This document shows, piece by piece, positions 1 through 10,918 of a stretch of DNA of 64,000 nucleotides (positions are counted from its first letter, which is position 1; every line of letters begins with the position of its first letter). Source of the stretch: Aaosphaeria pasadenensis (lineage: Eukaryota > Ascomycota > Dothideomycetes > Pleosporales); assembly GCA_022813625.1 (NCBI GenBank), contig JAKLMB010000032.1, forward strand, positions 1 to 64,000. Reading direction: 5' to 3'. Below the pieces are notes generated by a model. It did not search any database and was not told the DNA's origin. It worked only from the letters and a program-made list of their open reading frames with translations. The position numbers were made by a program, and so were the translations under genes.

Positions 1-75
<75 letters not shown>
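1..75. repeat. Homopolymer run of 75 C at the window edge
   Basis: The first 75 bases are all C, then ordinary unique sequence begins without transition. It is not a fungal telomere repeat (TTAGGG/CCCTAA). It is most simply a contig-end or gap-filling artefact, though a true C tract cannot be excluded from sequence alone. Confidence 0.95.
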
Positions 76-76
<1 letters not shown>

Positions 77-718
77 ATAGCCTGGTCTGTTTGCCACGTC
101 GTTCATCTTGCTGATGGCGGCTGTGGTGTTACACTCAAGATCGTCCAGAGCTGCTTGTCCAGAGCTGCTTGTTAAGGATGACGATAGATCTATGAGGGCA
201 ATGCAATTCATGTTGAGAGCGCTTTTCGTTCCGCAATTCGTGAGACATCTTCAACATGTCTTTCGGTTACAAAACTCCCGCGTTAAGAATCATCCATTAT
301 CTTGTTGTAGACAATACGATCTAGGAGCATGAAGTAGCAACATTTATGTGTACGGTACAGGATGTGTACCTTGACTTCCCGTCAATGGTTCATAGTCCCG
401 GGAAATCGACGGTCAATTCACGAAAGAGATGTCATAGCATCACCCAATATGTTGGCCACAGTCTGATACCAGATAATACCGAGATGATTTGAGAGCTATC
501 ATAGGTCATACGCTTCGGCCGTAGCCACCCAAGTCCAACCTACTGCAATTTGTTGTTCGCCCGTGAAAGATAAGGAAAGCGGGCAATTTGTTTTGGTTAC
601 CATCATAATCATTACCGACTCCAAAAGCAAATTTTCCGACCCTCAGGACAAAGTACGTAAGCGACAGTTGACGAGCAGTGAGCATAGGAAAGACAACCGA
701 AATAATATACCATTCTTT
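76..718. other. Gene-free stretch, no feature seen
   Basis: No convincing coding exon, RNA gene or repeat is visible. The short open frames here have no recognisable motif and no splice partners. The stretch lies downstream of the minus-strand gene that ends at 719. Confidence 0.6.
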
Positions 719-2583
719 TCAAGTTTCCAACAAGAGAGGAGTGGGACAAGCCGTCGTCGGTGGGTCAAATTGGATATGAGCAAGCTCTCGGAGATGCCAG
801 AAGTTGATATGTCCTTTCATAGGCTTGCAATCAGCGTCTTTGGTGGAATCGTCGAAGAAGTCAATGCAATACGTTGGAACGTACGGAGCAACCTTGTACC
901 AACGAGGGTCTTTCAACCAGGGACCAGCTTCGGCAGGTCTGAAATCACCCAGACATACCGAAAAGTCGTCGTAGAAGAGTTCTACAGCGCCGCGTGGAGT
1001 CTTTCTTACTGCTTGAACGTTCTCCAAGGAGGCCCTGCTGAAGGACCACCGATAATCTAGTGGATTCGGGACGGTTTTGGTGGTGTGGAACGGCTCACTA
1101 ACGGGGTGGTGGAACGATGGGATCGCTGATAGCAATGAGCAGTTCCCGAGGCTGTGGTAGAAGCCCCTGGACGAGGGTACCACAATCGGTTGATATCTTC
1201 TAATACTCGTTGGTTCAAGGTAACCACCTAGCCATACAGTCTTTTTGGTAGTCTCAACCTAGTACCCTCGGTCAGGTTATGCGGACTCTTCGTGGAAAAA
1301 CAACGTACCAAGAATCCAAAACCATCTTTCTCAAAGCTCACAATCCATACTCTCTGGATCCTTTCGTTGGCTGTTTTGTTGAGCGGGCAATACGCCCAAG
1401 TGGCATCTCTCTGAGGGTAGTTGTATTTTTCGCCGGGAGCATCCTTGTGAGCATGAATAGCTTTGACTCGCTGTTCGATCTGAGCGATGGAGATTCCTGT
1501 TATACCCTCCAGAGACACAACCGTTGCAGCGAAATCACCAAAGCTCAAGGGCGCAGGTAAGATTGACAAAGGGAATGTAGTAGAACTTGGCCAGTATATT
1601 TGGTGAATGGGCGTACGGAACATATCCACTCGAGTGACAAGAAGACCCTAAACCTTGGTGTTAGGCTGTTTTTTCTTTACACTGAGATGTTGGATTCACC
1701 TTCAGAGTGATCCATAATACGTCATGCACGGTTGAGGGTCTACGAATTGCTTGGAAGAGGCCTGGTTTATGACGTCTGCCTGATGAATGTGCGCGGGCGA
1801 AAGTAATGTGAGTAATTCCAGTGTCATCAGAGTACAATAGAACATAATCCCAGTGGACATTTGGTGCTTTGATCCGAACGGTGCCTTCGAGTGGCTCGTC
1901 GTAGATACCGGCAAGGTAAGAGGCTCCCTTGTAGACAATGAAGCGTGCATAGAGCGCACCGCCGCTAGAAATTGGACGATGCATTGGTTCTGACCACGTT
2001 TGGAAAACTTGGAGCTGTCTGATAGTCCTCTCCTTGAACATCAGACGGGCGCCTGGGCTTTGAACCACGGAGGAGAAAACATCGTACTGGACACTGTATG
2101 GCGACTCTCGGAGGAGAAGAAGCAAATTCTGAAGCTCTCCATCAATTTTGTACGCGCCGACAATCGTGTTAAGGTGAAGGAAGAGGTCCTCACAAAGAGC
2201 GGCTGCCGTCAGATTTGAGATTGGCTGTGTTAAGCTGTCGGGCATCCGATTGCGACTAGGGTCGCTGCCCGCCTCCTCATACGCTTGCACCAAAGCTTGC
2301 GTGCATCGGAGGAACCAACATTTATTGACTTTGGCAGAGTCGGGCAGACATCGCGAAACGACATCGTAGCAAGCTGTGTGGAACGCGTATGAAGGATTGG
2401 CCTCGCTACATCTCTTACAACTTTGCATCGGACAGCAATCCGGAATGAAATTGGTTATGGCAACTTCGTCGATGGCATTGTATTTCTCATGTACTGGTGT
2501 TGTCAGATCTGTCACATAGTACAATACGAAGGTTAGTTGAACAATGACCTACTAATGGAAACGTGCTCGCCTTCCAAAGGCAT
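719..2583 (-). CDS. Unassigned four-exon fungal protein with a Cys-rich N-terminal motif
   Basis: I do not recognise a function. Four exons splice cleanly: 2583-2553, 2508-1700, 1647-1309 and 1258-719, giving 572 residues. The introns are 44, 52 and 50 bp. Intron 1 has a GTAGGT donor and a CTAAC branch site; intron 3 has a GTACGT donor. The start was chosen because this ATG opens a short first exon that joins in frame. Near residue 40 there is a CCPMQSC-KRC cluster followed by FHTACYDVV, a Cys/His arrangement recalling the N-termini of many uncharacterised ascomycete proteins (sometimes next to F-box-like sequence). The rest is a globular mix without membrane segments or a signal peptide. The gene model is fairly firm. 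The family is a guess, and the link to F-box-like proteins rests on general resemblance only. Confidence 0.6.
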
Positions 2584-3801
2584 CCAACACAGGGCGCAGC
2601 GGCTCCAGATCACGAGATGGCAATGTTGAAGGTGCATTTTTTGGTGCGGAGGAGCTGACCAAGGGCAAGGCACTGCAGAGTTTATGAAAGAGCTGCCGGC
2701 AAGGTGTGACGGGTCATATCCTCACTTGTGTCACTGTCATTGACTGTATAATTGGTTGGAACGTTGCACGACTCACCTCTGATGCCACAACCCAATTGTT
2801 GCCTTTGGAGCCAATCTGATAAGTCTTGTGAATGGTCAGTACAGGATGCAAATGTATGGATTATGCACGGCAACATTATACATGGGACGGGACACGGCAA
2901 TCGTCTTATCAAAGGGTGGCCAGCCTGCGCTTTCGGTTCTGTTCTGCTGGTTTCTTGGGAAATACGTTGGGGATAATCCCCGCAGTTGCTGCACTTCCTT
3001 TTTTTTATGTTTGTTTTTGCCGCCATCTTGCATGTTGTGGGGATAGCGAGACTCAGCTACTCTAAAAAAAATATTGATTAAAGACTACGGAGTACAGTAG
3101 TCTATCAGAGAATATGGTCTACTCTAGTCGATGTTGTCTTGTGGAAAACAACAACAGAGCCGGTCAATTTGGCATTATCGAAACGTATTTAACTCTTTTG
3201 TCGACTACAAGACTCTTTTACTAAGAATAGCCTCTCGTGTTGTTCACAGAATATGTTCCCTGGGGGTGTAGTGGCAATATGTTTGCAAACATTCTGTCTT
3301 CCTGAGAGATGGTGGGTACGCTTTCTGATAGCTGTGATGACATGGCAGATGCCGATCAATAATACAATCGAGATGATACCTATGTGAACCAATTACAGGT
3401 AAGCTTGGTGATGCGAAAAAGAAAAATAGGTTGTTTTGTCTCAGCCTGGCAGAAGAGCTGGAAAAAAGAACCTCTGCGTGCGCGTTTGTCCGTCACGTAG
3501 GATGGCCCTTGCGGCAAAGACCAAAGCAGCGAAAGGCAAACGAGGCAAAATTGTCGACACACCGACCAGGCGAGACTTGGTCGAGACTTAACCCAACATT
3601 CTGTTCCGTTGAGATACCGAATTGTAGGAAACCTTCAGTTACGGTTTCGTGTTGACTCACTGACCAATCTCTCGGATATGCCTACCAAGACCAATATCAC
3701 AACTGACCATCCTCCTCAACGGAATGATAAATCTAACATCATCAACACATTAACATACAACTATCAGAAATCATCAGCTTCACCATTCATCTCAATTAGT
3801 C
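2584..3801. other. Intergenic region between divergent genes
   Basis: About 1.2 kb lies between the minus-strand gene ending upstream and the plus-strand DUF3669 gene, so it should hold both promoters. The only distinctive element is a TACGGAGTAC motif at 3086-3095, which recurs elsewhere in this window. No coding exon could be supported; the short frames at 2682-3065 have no recognisable content. Confidence 0.55.
3086..3095. promoter_or_regulatory. TACGGAGTAC element
   Basis: A near-palindromic 10-mer, one of four in the window (also 39461-39470, 44056-44065 and 60547-60556), all in intergenic DNA. Such elements are common in ascomycete promoters as I remember them; the bound factor is not known to me. 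Confidence 0.4.
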
Positions 3802-4791
3802 ATGTCTAGTAGGCAATATCATTGCATCGGCAAGGGGTTCTGCGGCAGTGTCTGGGCTCTTGATAATGACACCGCACACACCGCCGCCATAAAGCGGGAA
3901 GACGGCGGGCCCGATCGATCTGTCACAAACGATTACAACATGCATGTTCGAATTCTTCGAAGTGCATTTCAAACCCCTCTTTCAACGCCACTGTCGATAC
4001 CCGAATGCCATGGATTGGTGCAACAGACCGATGACTCTTGGTGGGAAACGCGCCTACATCAATTTCCTGCTGGCTACACAGCATGTAGGGCACTTATCTC
4101 AGAACGCATACCCAAGATACCAAGGTCGATTAGCAACAAAATCGTGGATCTCTTCTGCTTGGGTAACGCTCCCCTGTCGGAATTCGTGAAGCAGAACCAC
4201 GCCGACGATGCTTGCCTGGTCCGACCGTATCTTGGACGAAGACGCGGTCACTACCAGAAGCAGACGGCAAGGCCCTCACGATACTAACGCTTTAGTCTCC
4301 GCAATGTGCCTCTTCACCTCGATCAGATGGAGGAGCTCGGTCTTGATGTGGCTGCTTACGCAGAGACGATGGCAGACGCCCTCGCGCTCATGCATTGGGG
4401 CGCTCAAGTTGATGCCAATGACGTCGAATTCGTTCTGGCACCTCCACGACAGCAGAAGAAAGCACCATACGCCTTTCAATCTGAATGGTTAGGCGATCAT
4501 TGCATGTGGATTCTTGACTTTGATTGTTGCCATCCCATCTCCATGGATGAGGCAGGCCTCGACAAAGCATGCGTCTCATTTTTCAAGAACGACCCGTTCT
4601 ATCCGAGGCCGCAAAGTCAGGAATCTGCAGATACGGCGTTGTGGAATGTGTTCGAGAAGAGGTTCTTGGTGGCTAGTCGGAAGATTCTTAGCCAAGGAGA
4701 CAGGGATGAGCAATGGCTGGCAGAAGAGTTAGTGAACAAGATTGAGATCGAAGGTCAATTGAGAAGAAGCAAAAAGGAAAAATTGGAGTGA
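3802..4791 (+). CDS. DUF3669-domain protein with in-frame stop or unusual intron
   Basis: The N-terminal part reads IGKGFCGSVWA, then AIKREDGGPDRSV, and the C-terminal half reads LHLDQMEELGLDV, HWGAQVDANDVEFVL and WILDFDCC. These are the conserved blocks I associate with the fungal DUF3669 family, whose function is unknown. Both halves are in the same frame but are separated by a TAA at 4285-4287. Two readings fit. Either the gene is broken by a nonsense change, or an intron at 4227-4295 (69 bp, GTATCT donor, perfect TACTAAC branch, TTTAG acceptor) removes the stop and leaves 306 residues. The second reading also removes a YLGRRR-to-FSLRN stretch that I remember as conserved, so a damaged gene rescued by splicing is possible. 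Confidence 0.6.
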
Positions 4792-5539
4792 GTTTATCTC
4801 AGATTCTTAATGAGAAAGTACATCCGAACTGACAAGATTTAGCAGCGCGTAAGCCACTATAATGGCACGATTAGCTAACTAGTGATTACATGGGACGGTT
4901 TTCTGCGAGTCTTTAAGTAATGGGTCTTCCTGGTGGTACAATTTTCAGATCTTTGTTTGCAGCTAGATAAATCAATCACTGCCTTTGGCCATCTTGACAT
5001 GTCTACAAAAACACAATGTACTACATTTATGTTAACAGAGCTAGCGTGTGATCCTGATATATATATGAATCTTCGAGACATTATTGTACTAGAAGCAACA
5101 CGAAGGCCTGGATGGTAGGAAACACGTCCGAACATACCCTCGTAATGGAAGGTGGAAATAGAATGTGTGCCGGCAAGCCCAAAGCTTGGCCTCTCTAGCA
5201 CATGATTATCGTGCCTACATTCGATATCCTGTTGGTCGGTTTCGCCAACGTGGTGAGTCTCGATGTGATGGCCTTTGTCTATCGATGGGCTACTTTCACC
5301 CGCGCTATGTCCCATCGAGGTAGGCACTTCCGGACGTCTCTCCAATTCGTGGGGGAGGGGTGAAGGGTCCAAGTGGCTTGAAGGTACTAGACCTGGACCG
5401 TCTGCGCCAGTTAAAGTATCCGGAGCAGCCGTTATACTTAACATTAAATCGCGTGGAGAGCCCACCACCTTCGAAGAGCAGTAACAACTATGCTTACTTT
5501 TCTATCGGGACGAGCCTCTTTCCCTTTCCCTCGGGCAGC
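4792..5539. other. Intergenic region, no feature seen
   Basis: This 750 bp separates two plus-strand genes. A minus-strand open frame covers most of it (4875-5468) but has no motif, no homologous look and no splice partners, so it was not called. The final part should contain the promoter and 5' UTR of the rhodopsin-domain gene. Confidence 0.5.
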
Positions 5540-6902
5540 ATGGCGACTGTTCTATCCGCCGCAAATGTAGAACACCTCACCTTTGGATATCGGGATCGGA
5601 CAATCACTGCGATAGCCGTCTGTTTTCCGCTGGCTATACTTGCTGTAATCCTTCGGTTTACGGCGCGAAAGATAGCTAGGGCTGGAATATGGTACGATGA
5701 CTGGCTCTCCTGCGCAGGTTTGGTATGTTCAGACAAGACCCTTTTCATTTGAAGTTGACTAAAATATGCCTTCAAGGTCGGGTTGGGAGTGTTTATATCT
5801 CTCGTCCTTGTCGGTAAGAATCATAAATCCCATGCGCAGCCTCTATATTTAATGCTTACACAGATCTTCCGGATGACAGTGCTATCAGGGGGGATCCAAT
5901 ACCAGAAAGCACCCTCTTAGCAAATGCAAAAACAGTTTATGTAGCTGAATTGTTCTACTACATCACGCAGTTCAGCCTCAAACTATCAATTCTGGCATTC
6001 TACTGGAGGCTATTCAACGCATCTTCGATACGCGTTCCGATCTATCTTGTCACTGCTTTTTGTGTAGCTTGGTTTGTTGCATCGGTAACTTGCCCATCTT
6101 ATACGTACCACAGCTCTCTCCAGTGCAACACTGACAATAAATGTACGCAAAGTTTCTCGTTACAGCTCTTCAATGTGTCCCAGTTGCTTCACTGTGGACG
6201 CCGGCCCTGAGGAGCTCAGCAAAATGCGTCCGGCTAGCACCCTTTTTCTTCGGTACCTCGATTCCCAATATCGTAGCCGATCTCTTACTACTTGCGCTGC
6301 CCATGCCTTGCGTCTGGCGCTTGAAGATCAGTCTGACACAGAGAGTTTTCGTCATGGGATTTTTCCTTCTCGGTGGCTTGTGAGTCTCAATCTTTCCTTC
6401 GGTTTCAGGAATCATTTCCAAGGCGGACACTGACGATGACTTCTTGATCAGTGTCTTAATAGCATCTGCCATCCGGCTTCGGCTGCTACTCAGAATAGAC
6501 ATGCGATCGTTCTATGCGAACTGGGCTGTGGAGAACTCTGTTCTCTGGAGCGCGATAGAAAACTGCATGGCTGTCGTCTGCGTCTGCCTTCCCTCGCTCC
6601 GACCGATAGTCAGGCTCCTTCCTTGTCCAACACGTCTTGGAAAGAGTCTGGGTTCTTCTGATTATACCAGCGGTGGCGAAATGCGTATCGCTAGCATGGA
6701 GAATTCGGTGGATAAAACGAAGCCGCAGCAACGACATATTGAGCATGAACTGCCGGATTGGGACGGTGCCAGCTGTTACGTTAGCGCGGAAAGGGCCGCC
6801 GAGGGTCAATCAATAACGACGGCGGATGAGGAGAGTATCATTGTACAAACCGAGATTCAGGTGTCGTCTGTTGATGTGAGCCGGCCGACAGCGATAGCGT
6901 AG
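5540..6902 (+). CDS. Rhodopsin-domain (SAT4/PTH11-like) integral membrane protein
   Basis: Five exons, 5540-5722, 5777-5813, 5864-6084, 6153-6379 and 6452-6902, join to 372 residues. The protein has a short extracellular N-terminus, about seven hydrophobic helices, a QCVPVASLW block after helix four, a PNIVADLLLLALP helix, and an LW-type block near NSVLWSAIENCMAVVC. These mark the fungal rhodopsin-domain family (PF20684), the large group that includes PTH11-like receptors and many orphans. The last 100 residues are a hydrophilic cytoplasmic tail rich in Ser, Glu and Gln. No CFEM domain precedes the first helix. Plasma-membrane location is inferred from the family. Ligand and partner are unknown. 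The introns are 50-72 bp with standard donors. Confidence 0.85.
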
Positions 6903-7339
6903 TTCGTGCAGTGGCAGTACGCGACACATTTGCTTTTATGGCTCAATCCAGGGTCTCAGATGGTGTTATTGATGAATCTCAAAATGATTCTAGAAGCTAT
7001 ATACCAATCTCAATTATTTTCTTCTTCAAAAAAGATGGTTTTGCTAGTGTATTTGGGAGATGCTAATCATTTTAGGGGTTCTGCACACCAACCTTATAGC
7101 TTTGATTGTACCTGCCAGATGGACACTTTCTGTTAAGATTACAGCATTTTGTAGGCAATGAGAACGAAGTATAGAGAATTATGACTATAGGTTGCCCGCA
7201 AATTTAACAAACTATGTTCTATATAAAGGGTTCAAAAGCTTTGAAATTTCAATTTCCAAAGAATTTGTAAGGATAACAGCGCACTCGAATTGAAAGAACT
7301 GGTTCGACTTTCTGGTGCCTTGAATACCTCCCGGGCTTC
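6903..7339. other. Short gene-free stretch between convergent genes
   Basis: AT-rich spacer of about 440 bp between the 3' ends of the rhodopsin-domain gene and the GH10 gene. It presumably holds both terminators and polyadenylation signals. No coding or repeat feature is visible. Confidence 0.5.
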
Positions 7340-8350
7340 CTATGGTGCTTTGATAGATTTCTCCAGAGCATCGTGGACGGCGTAAAATGCACCTTTGGGA
7401 TTGTACTCCTCGTCGAACATCAGTGGCTTTGCGCCTGGCAGCCAAGTATAGAGATGCTTGTCCGTGAAGCCCCAGAAGCTGATGTCGGTGATATTCGCGC
7501 TCACAGCCTCCTGCATGACGGCGCCGTAGATGTCAGTCGTGAGTGTGTCGTTGAGCGTGTGAACGTCCATTTCAGCAATTGCTACCTCCAGCCCTAGTGC
7601 CTTGTAGGAATTGACTATGTCTGTGAGCACGCCTGGCAATGGCGCTGCTAACGTGATATGCATCTGCAGAGCGACTCCATCGATCGGGACGCCGTCCGCC
7701 ACAAGCCCGGAGACGAGGTCGTATAGTTCCTTGCGTTTGTCTGGGAGCGACTCGACGAGGTTCTCGTTGATGAACAGCTTGGCCTCTGGGATTGCTGCCC
7801 GGGCGATGCGGAAGGCCTCTGCAATGTAGCCGGCACCGAGAACTTTGTGGAAGATGTTGTCCTGCAGGCCGCCACCCATGGTTTCGAGGGCCTCTGTGAC
7901 GACGTCCCATCGATCAACCGTCTTGCTGTCATACCGGTGCATGAACGCCTCGAAGTGAGCTGTCATTGCGGCACGAAGTGCTGTAGGGTCCGTCATATTG
8001 AGTACATAGTCAGGGTTGCAGCAACTCGATATGAGGCCGTGTCCCTTTACCACCATGTCATTGCTCTCCGCGAAATCAACAAGACTATCGAGTGAGGTCC
8101 AGTTGTAGTGTCCTTGGGTCTTTTCTAAGAATGTCCACTTCCCTTCATTTTCTGGAGAAAGGCTCTCGAATTGAAGGGAAAGAACAGCCGCAAATTCGGG
8201 ATCATCGAGATATGTCGGATTGATTGCTCCAGATCCGATGAGGATGTCTCTTTTGACTGCTTCATGTCTCAGTGACGTTGTTCCGGTGCTGGGAATGGTG
8301 ACTGCTTTAGCAGCGGCGAGTAGCGCGGTGATGAACGCGATGGTCTGCAT
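7340..8350 (-). CDS. Divergent secreted GH10 (endo-beta-1,4-xylanase-like) protein
   Basis: Single-exon, 336 residues, with a signal peptide (about residues 1-17, ending AKAVT). The GH10 fold is recognisable from SPENEGKW, WDVVTEAL (acid/base Glu153), VAIAEMDVH (nucleophile Glu260), QMHI, FWGFTDKHLYTWLPG and YNPKGAFYAV. Family members normally cut xylan backbones by a retaining mechanism. Several usually invariant positions differ. The Asn before the acid/base Glu is Thr152. The RGHTLVWH block is replaced by KGHGLISSCC. The ENEMKW block reads ENEGKW. Both catalytic Glu residues are present, so it may be active on an unusual substrate, or weak. No cellulose-binding module is present. It lies convergent to the rhodopsin-domain gene and has a TATATA about 70 bp upstream of its ATG. 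Confidence 0.9.
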   Translation of the reverse strand: MQTIAFITALLAAAKAVTIPSTGTTSLRHEAVKRDILIGSGAINPTYLDDPEFAAVLSLQFESLSPENEGKWTFLEKTQGHYNWTSLDSLVDFAESNDMVVKGHGLISSCCNPDYVLNMTDPTALRAAMTAHFEAFMHRYDSKTVDRWDVVTEALETMGGGLQDNIFHKVLGAGYIAEAFRIARAAIPEAKLFINENLVESLPDKRKELYDLVSGLVADGVPIDGVALQMHITLAAPLPGVLTDIVNSYKALGLEVAIAEMDVHTLNDTLTTDIYGAVMQEAVSANITDISFWGFTDKHLYTWLPGAKPLMFDEEYNPKGAFYAVHDALEKSIKAP

Positions 8351-9359
8351 GGTATCTGTAGGTGTCGGATGAAATGTTCTTTGTACTTATTGGATATGTA
8401 GTGCAGCCTTCGACCGTCATTATATACTTCCTTGAATCTATCTTCTAGAGTCTGGTAAAGATATGAAATGCCAAGGGCACTATGGTCCCTTGGAGTGACG
8501 TAGACATTGGGTAGATGCCAGACTGTTCGTAAATCTTTTTGGTAACAAGCACGATTTACGACTACGGCCAACGAAATACGCCTTGCACAATCAAGAGAAC
8601 GAAGCATTGGGGATAGCGAATGTCGGTGAGAGAAGATGAGAGCCTTGCAGAGAGTGCGGTCAATTCTATCCGCCGGTCTTCACGGTAAATGGGGAAGTTG
8701 ATGCGCAGCCAAAGCTCGGCGAGTCATCGCCAACTCCTCGTCTTTGTAAAAAGATATACACGTGCCTTCGCGGATATGCGGCTGTGGTTACGTGCGTGCG
8801 TTCATCTTTTCCTGGGCGAGTAACTGGCCTTTCATCATCGAAGGCCATTAGGTGAAATTCAAGGTCTTTCCGATGTCAATCAAAGAAATTGACTAGGGGA
8901 ATTAAAGGGTACTGGTAAGGAATAATAGCTTATACGAAGAGGAATACGTGCCTGTACAGGCTGCAAACGGCTATGGTAGCGATAAATAAGCTAATTCTAG
9001 TTCGAAGTGTGCCCAAAGCCGGTAGGCGAAACAGCTAACAAGGTAACCCTCCTGTAGTGGTGGATCTCAATGCGTGTGCTCACCCTTATCTGAGATCCAG
9101 GCACGGAGCTATCTTAATTGAATCAGATGCCAGATCTACTGTGCCTTCTACCAAAATGCAGTAAAAGGAGAGCAACACTGCTTCAAGGGTTCACTTAGTA
9201 TGCTACTTCTCGAGAGATCACAACACAGGAGGTTTCAATTTAGGAGTATGTAAGATAGGACAGCTATGTTCTATCATCTTCAATCTCTATTTGCTATCTA
9301 AAAATGCTGGTCTTCCCTAGGTTTTACCACCAAGTATCGATGTTCACATAGTCTTGCTA
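8351..9359. other. Intergenic region, no gene seen
   Basis: About 1 kb upstream of the GH10 gene and downstream of the RTA1-like gene, both on the minus strand. Short open frames at 8269-8848 have no recognisable motifs. Apart from the candidate TATA box, nothing stands out. Confidence 0.5.
8421..8426 (-). promoter_or_regulatory. Candidate TATA box of the GH10 gene
   Basis: TATATA lies about 70 bp upstream of the GH10 start codon on the minus strand, a usual distance for a fungal TATA box of a regulated secreted-enzyme gene. Only the motif and spacing support it. Confidence 0.35.
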
Positions 9360-10327
9360 TTAGGCCGAGTCTTCTAAGTATCTACTCCTAGTATCTTCCA
9401 ATGAATATCCTGACAAATTACCCGCAATTCGCTTTTGATGAAGATCTGTTACCTCCGCTGGATGGATCCAGTTAAATATGGCCATGACAATAAACATCAA
9501 TAGCGCGTCGAAGATGTAAAGGAAAATTTCGTGTCGCAGAAGATAGCCATTGTTCCCTTGTAGGTACTCAACAACGCGGAAAATGCTCCTGATCATGATA
9601 AGCGCTGAGACGACGTAAAGTGTATATAGATGACGTCGCCAGGGCAGGTCATGCGTAGGAATGGCTGTCGAGTTTCGGTCGTTGATCGGATGGAAAGACT
9701 CAGCGCGTGAGAGGCGGTAGTTGAAGAGACCAGCAACGACGATGAAGAAACCGAAAAAGAAGATCTGTAGAAACAATCCCACGATGATGATCTTCTCGCC
9801 GGCATGGAGTAGGGCAAGGCTTCCTGCTGCTTGAATGCCACCGCCGCAGCATTGCGTTAAGAAGCTGATGACGTCGCCAGTGACGAAGAGTTTGGTAAGG
9901 TACTTTTGGCGAACCAAAGAATAGCGCTCAGCGTCTGTGAGAAGGATGATTCGTCCAAGGATAATATAGACAGAAGCCGCAAACAGAGCCGGAGCAACCA
10001 GCAATAGCAAAGATTGCATTATAAAGGGACCGAGAGCCCAGAGATCGTTCGACGACAGTATTCGGCCAATAAATCCAACTATCTCGACTGTTGTCCAAAG
10101 TGTCAGTATAACAATTGAGTGGCTAAATCCTGGAGTGACATACAGAAACCTCCGATCACTAATGGTATAAAGTACCATGTTCGCCTTCGACAGACCTGGT
10201 AACAGTGCAGAAATGTCGTGATACTAAACGCAACGAGAGATACTATCGCTGCAGGTCGCGATGGATGGTAACGGTATGGAACCCAGGCGTCTGGGTCATC
10301 CAGTGATGGGTGGTAGGTTGAAGACAT
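9360..10327 (-). CDS. RTA1-like lipid-translocating exporter family protein
   Basis: Two exons, 10327-10144 and 10087-9360, flank a 56-bp intron (GTATGT donor) and give 303 residues. The joined sequence reads VIGGFFEIVGFIGR across the splice, the family signature after helix two. Other family blocks are GPFIMQSLLLLVAPALFAASVYIILGRII, QCCGGGIQAAGS and RSIFRVVEYLQGNNGYL with HEIFLYIFDALLM. Seven membrane helices are visible. RTA1/Rsb1-type proteins sit in the plasma or ER membrane and are linked to export or flipping of long-chain bases and to resistance to toxic lipophiles such as 7-aminocholesterol. The substrate here is unknown. The N-terminus (DDPDAWVPYRYHPSRPAAI) is the usual short extracellular lead of this family. 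Confidence 0.9.
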
Positions 10328-10918
10328 TGTATGTGATTCGATGAGCGGGTGTGGTCACTTGTAGGATATGGAAGAATTGGAAGCGACAGGAACTGCAAAA
10401 CCAGGGGGGTCAAGCTTGTAGATATTCATTCCGAACATGATAATCTTAACTAGTACATTTATGAATTGCAGTTGAATCGGCCAAAAGCAAGATTTTCAGG
10501 TGTAGACCCTTATTGCTCAAAGGGTAGATTGTTCCGAGTAGCAGAAGGGAGATGATTCGTATCTCGTATCTCGTACCCCGTATCTCGTTTAGCTCCAAAC
10601 TACCTGCCAAACTACGAAGTTTGCGCGAGGAGGTGCCGCAACTAGAAGACCCACACAATCAGTAGCTCATACAAGACCCCTAGAGCCTACTACGTGTATG
10701 TACCAGATTACTACAAGTAATCCTTAAAAGCCAGTGAATTCCCGGCTGTCTGCGCGTATCTCGTTTGTCGTATGCCTCTCTACCGTTCCCTGCAGAACCA
10801 TCCGCCCAGCACGTACACAGACTGTCCCTATCAGGTGCAGTGTCTAGTATCTGACTTCGCCACAGAGCCTCACAATTACAGGGCTTGATATCACCAGGGA
10901 TTGCGTATCGATCTTCAG
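10328..10918. other. Divergent promoter region with CGTATCTCG repeats
   Basis: Lies between the RTA1-like gene (-) and the Zn2Cys6 gene (+). It holds several copies of CGTATCTCG or close variants (10557-10588, and one at 10757-10765). Similar units in the opposite orientation occur at about 12390-12415, on the other side of the regulator gene. No coding exon is supported. Confidence 0.5.
10557..10588. repeat. Direct repeats of CGTATCTCG, left arm
   Basis: Three or four near-tandem CGTATCTCG or CGTACCCCG units. The reverse complement, CGAGATACG, recurs at about 12390-12412, so the two sites form an imperfect inverted pair around the Zn2Cys6 gene. They may be regulatory sites or relics of a small transposable element. 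Confidence 0.6.

Noticed and set aside
1..75. Telomere
   Set aside because: The run is pure C, without TTAGGG/CCCTAA units.
4875..5468. Open frame of 197 residues on the minus strand
   Set aside because: No motif, no splice partner and His/Ser-rich random look. It lies in a spacer and partly opposes the 5' flank of the rhodopsin-domain gene.
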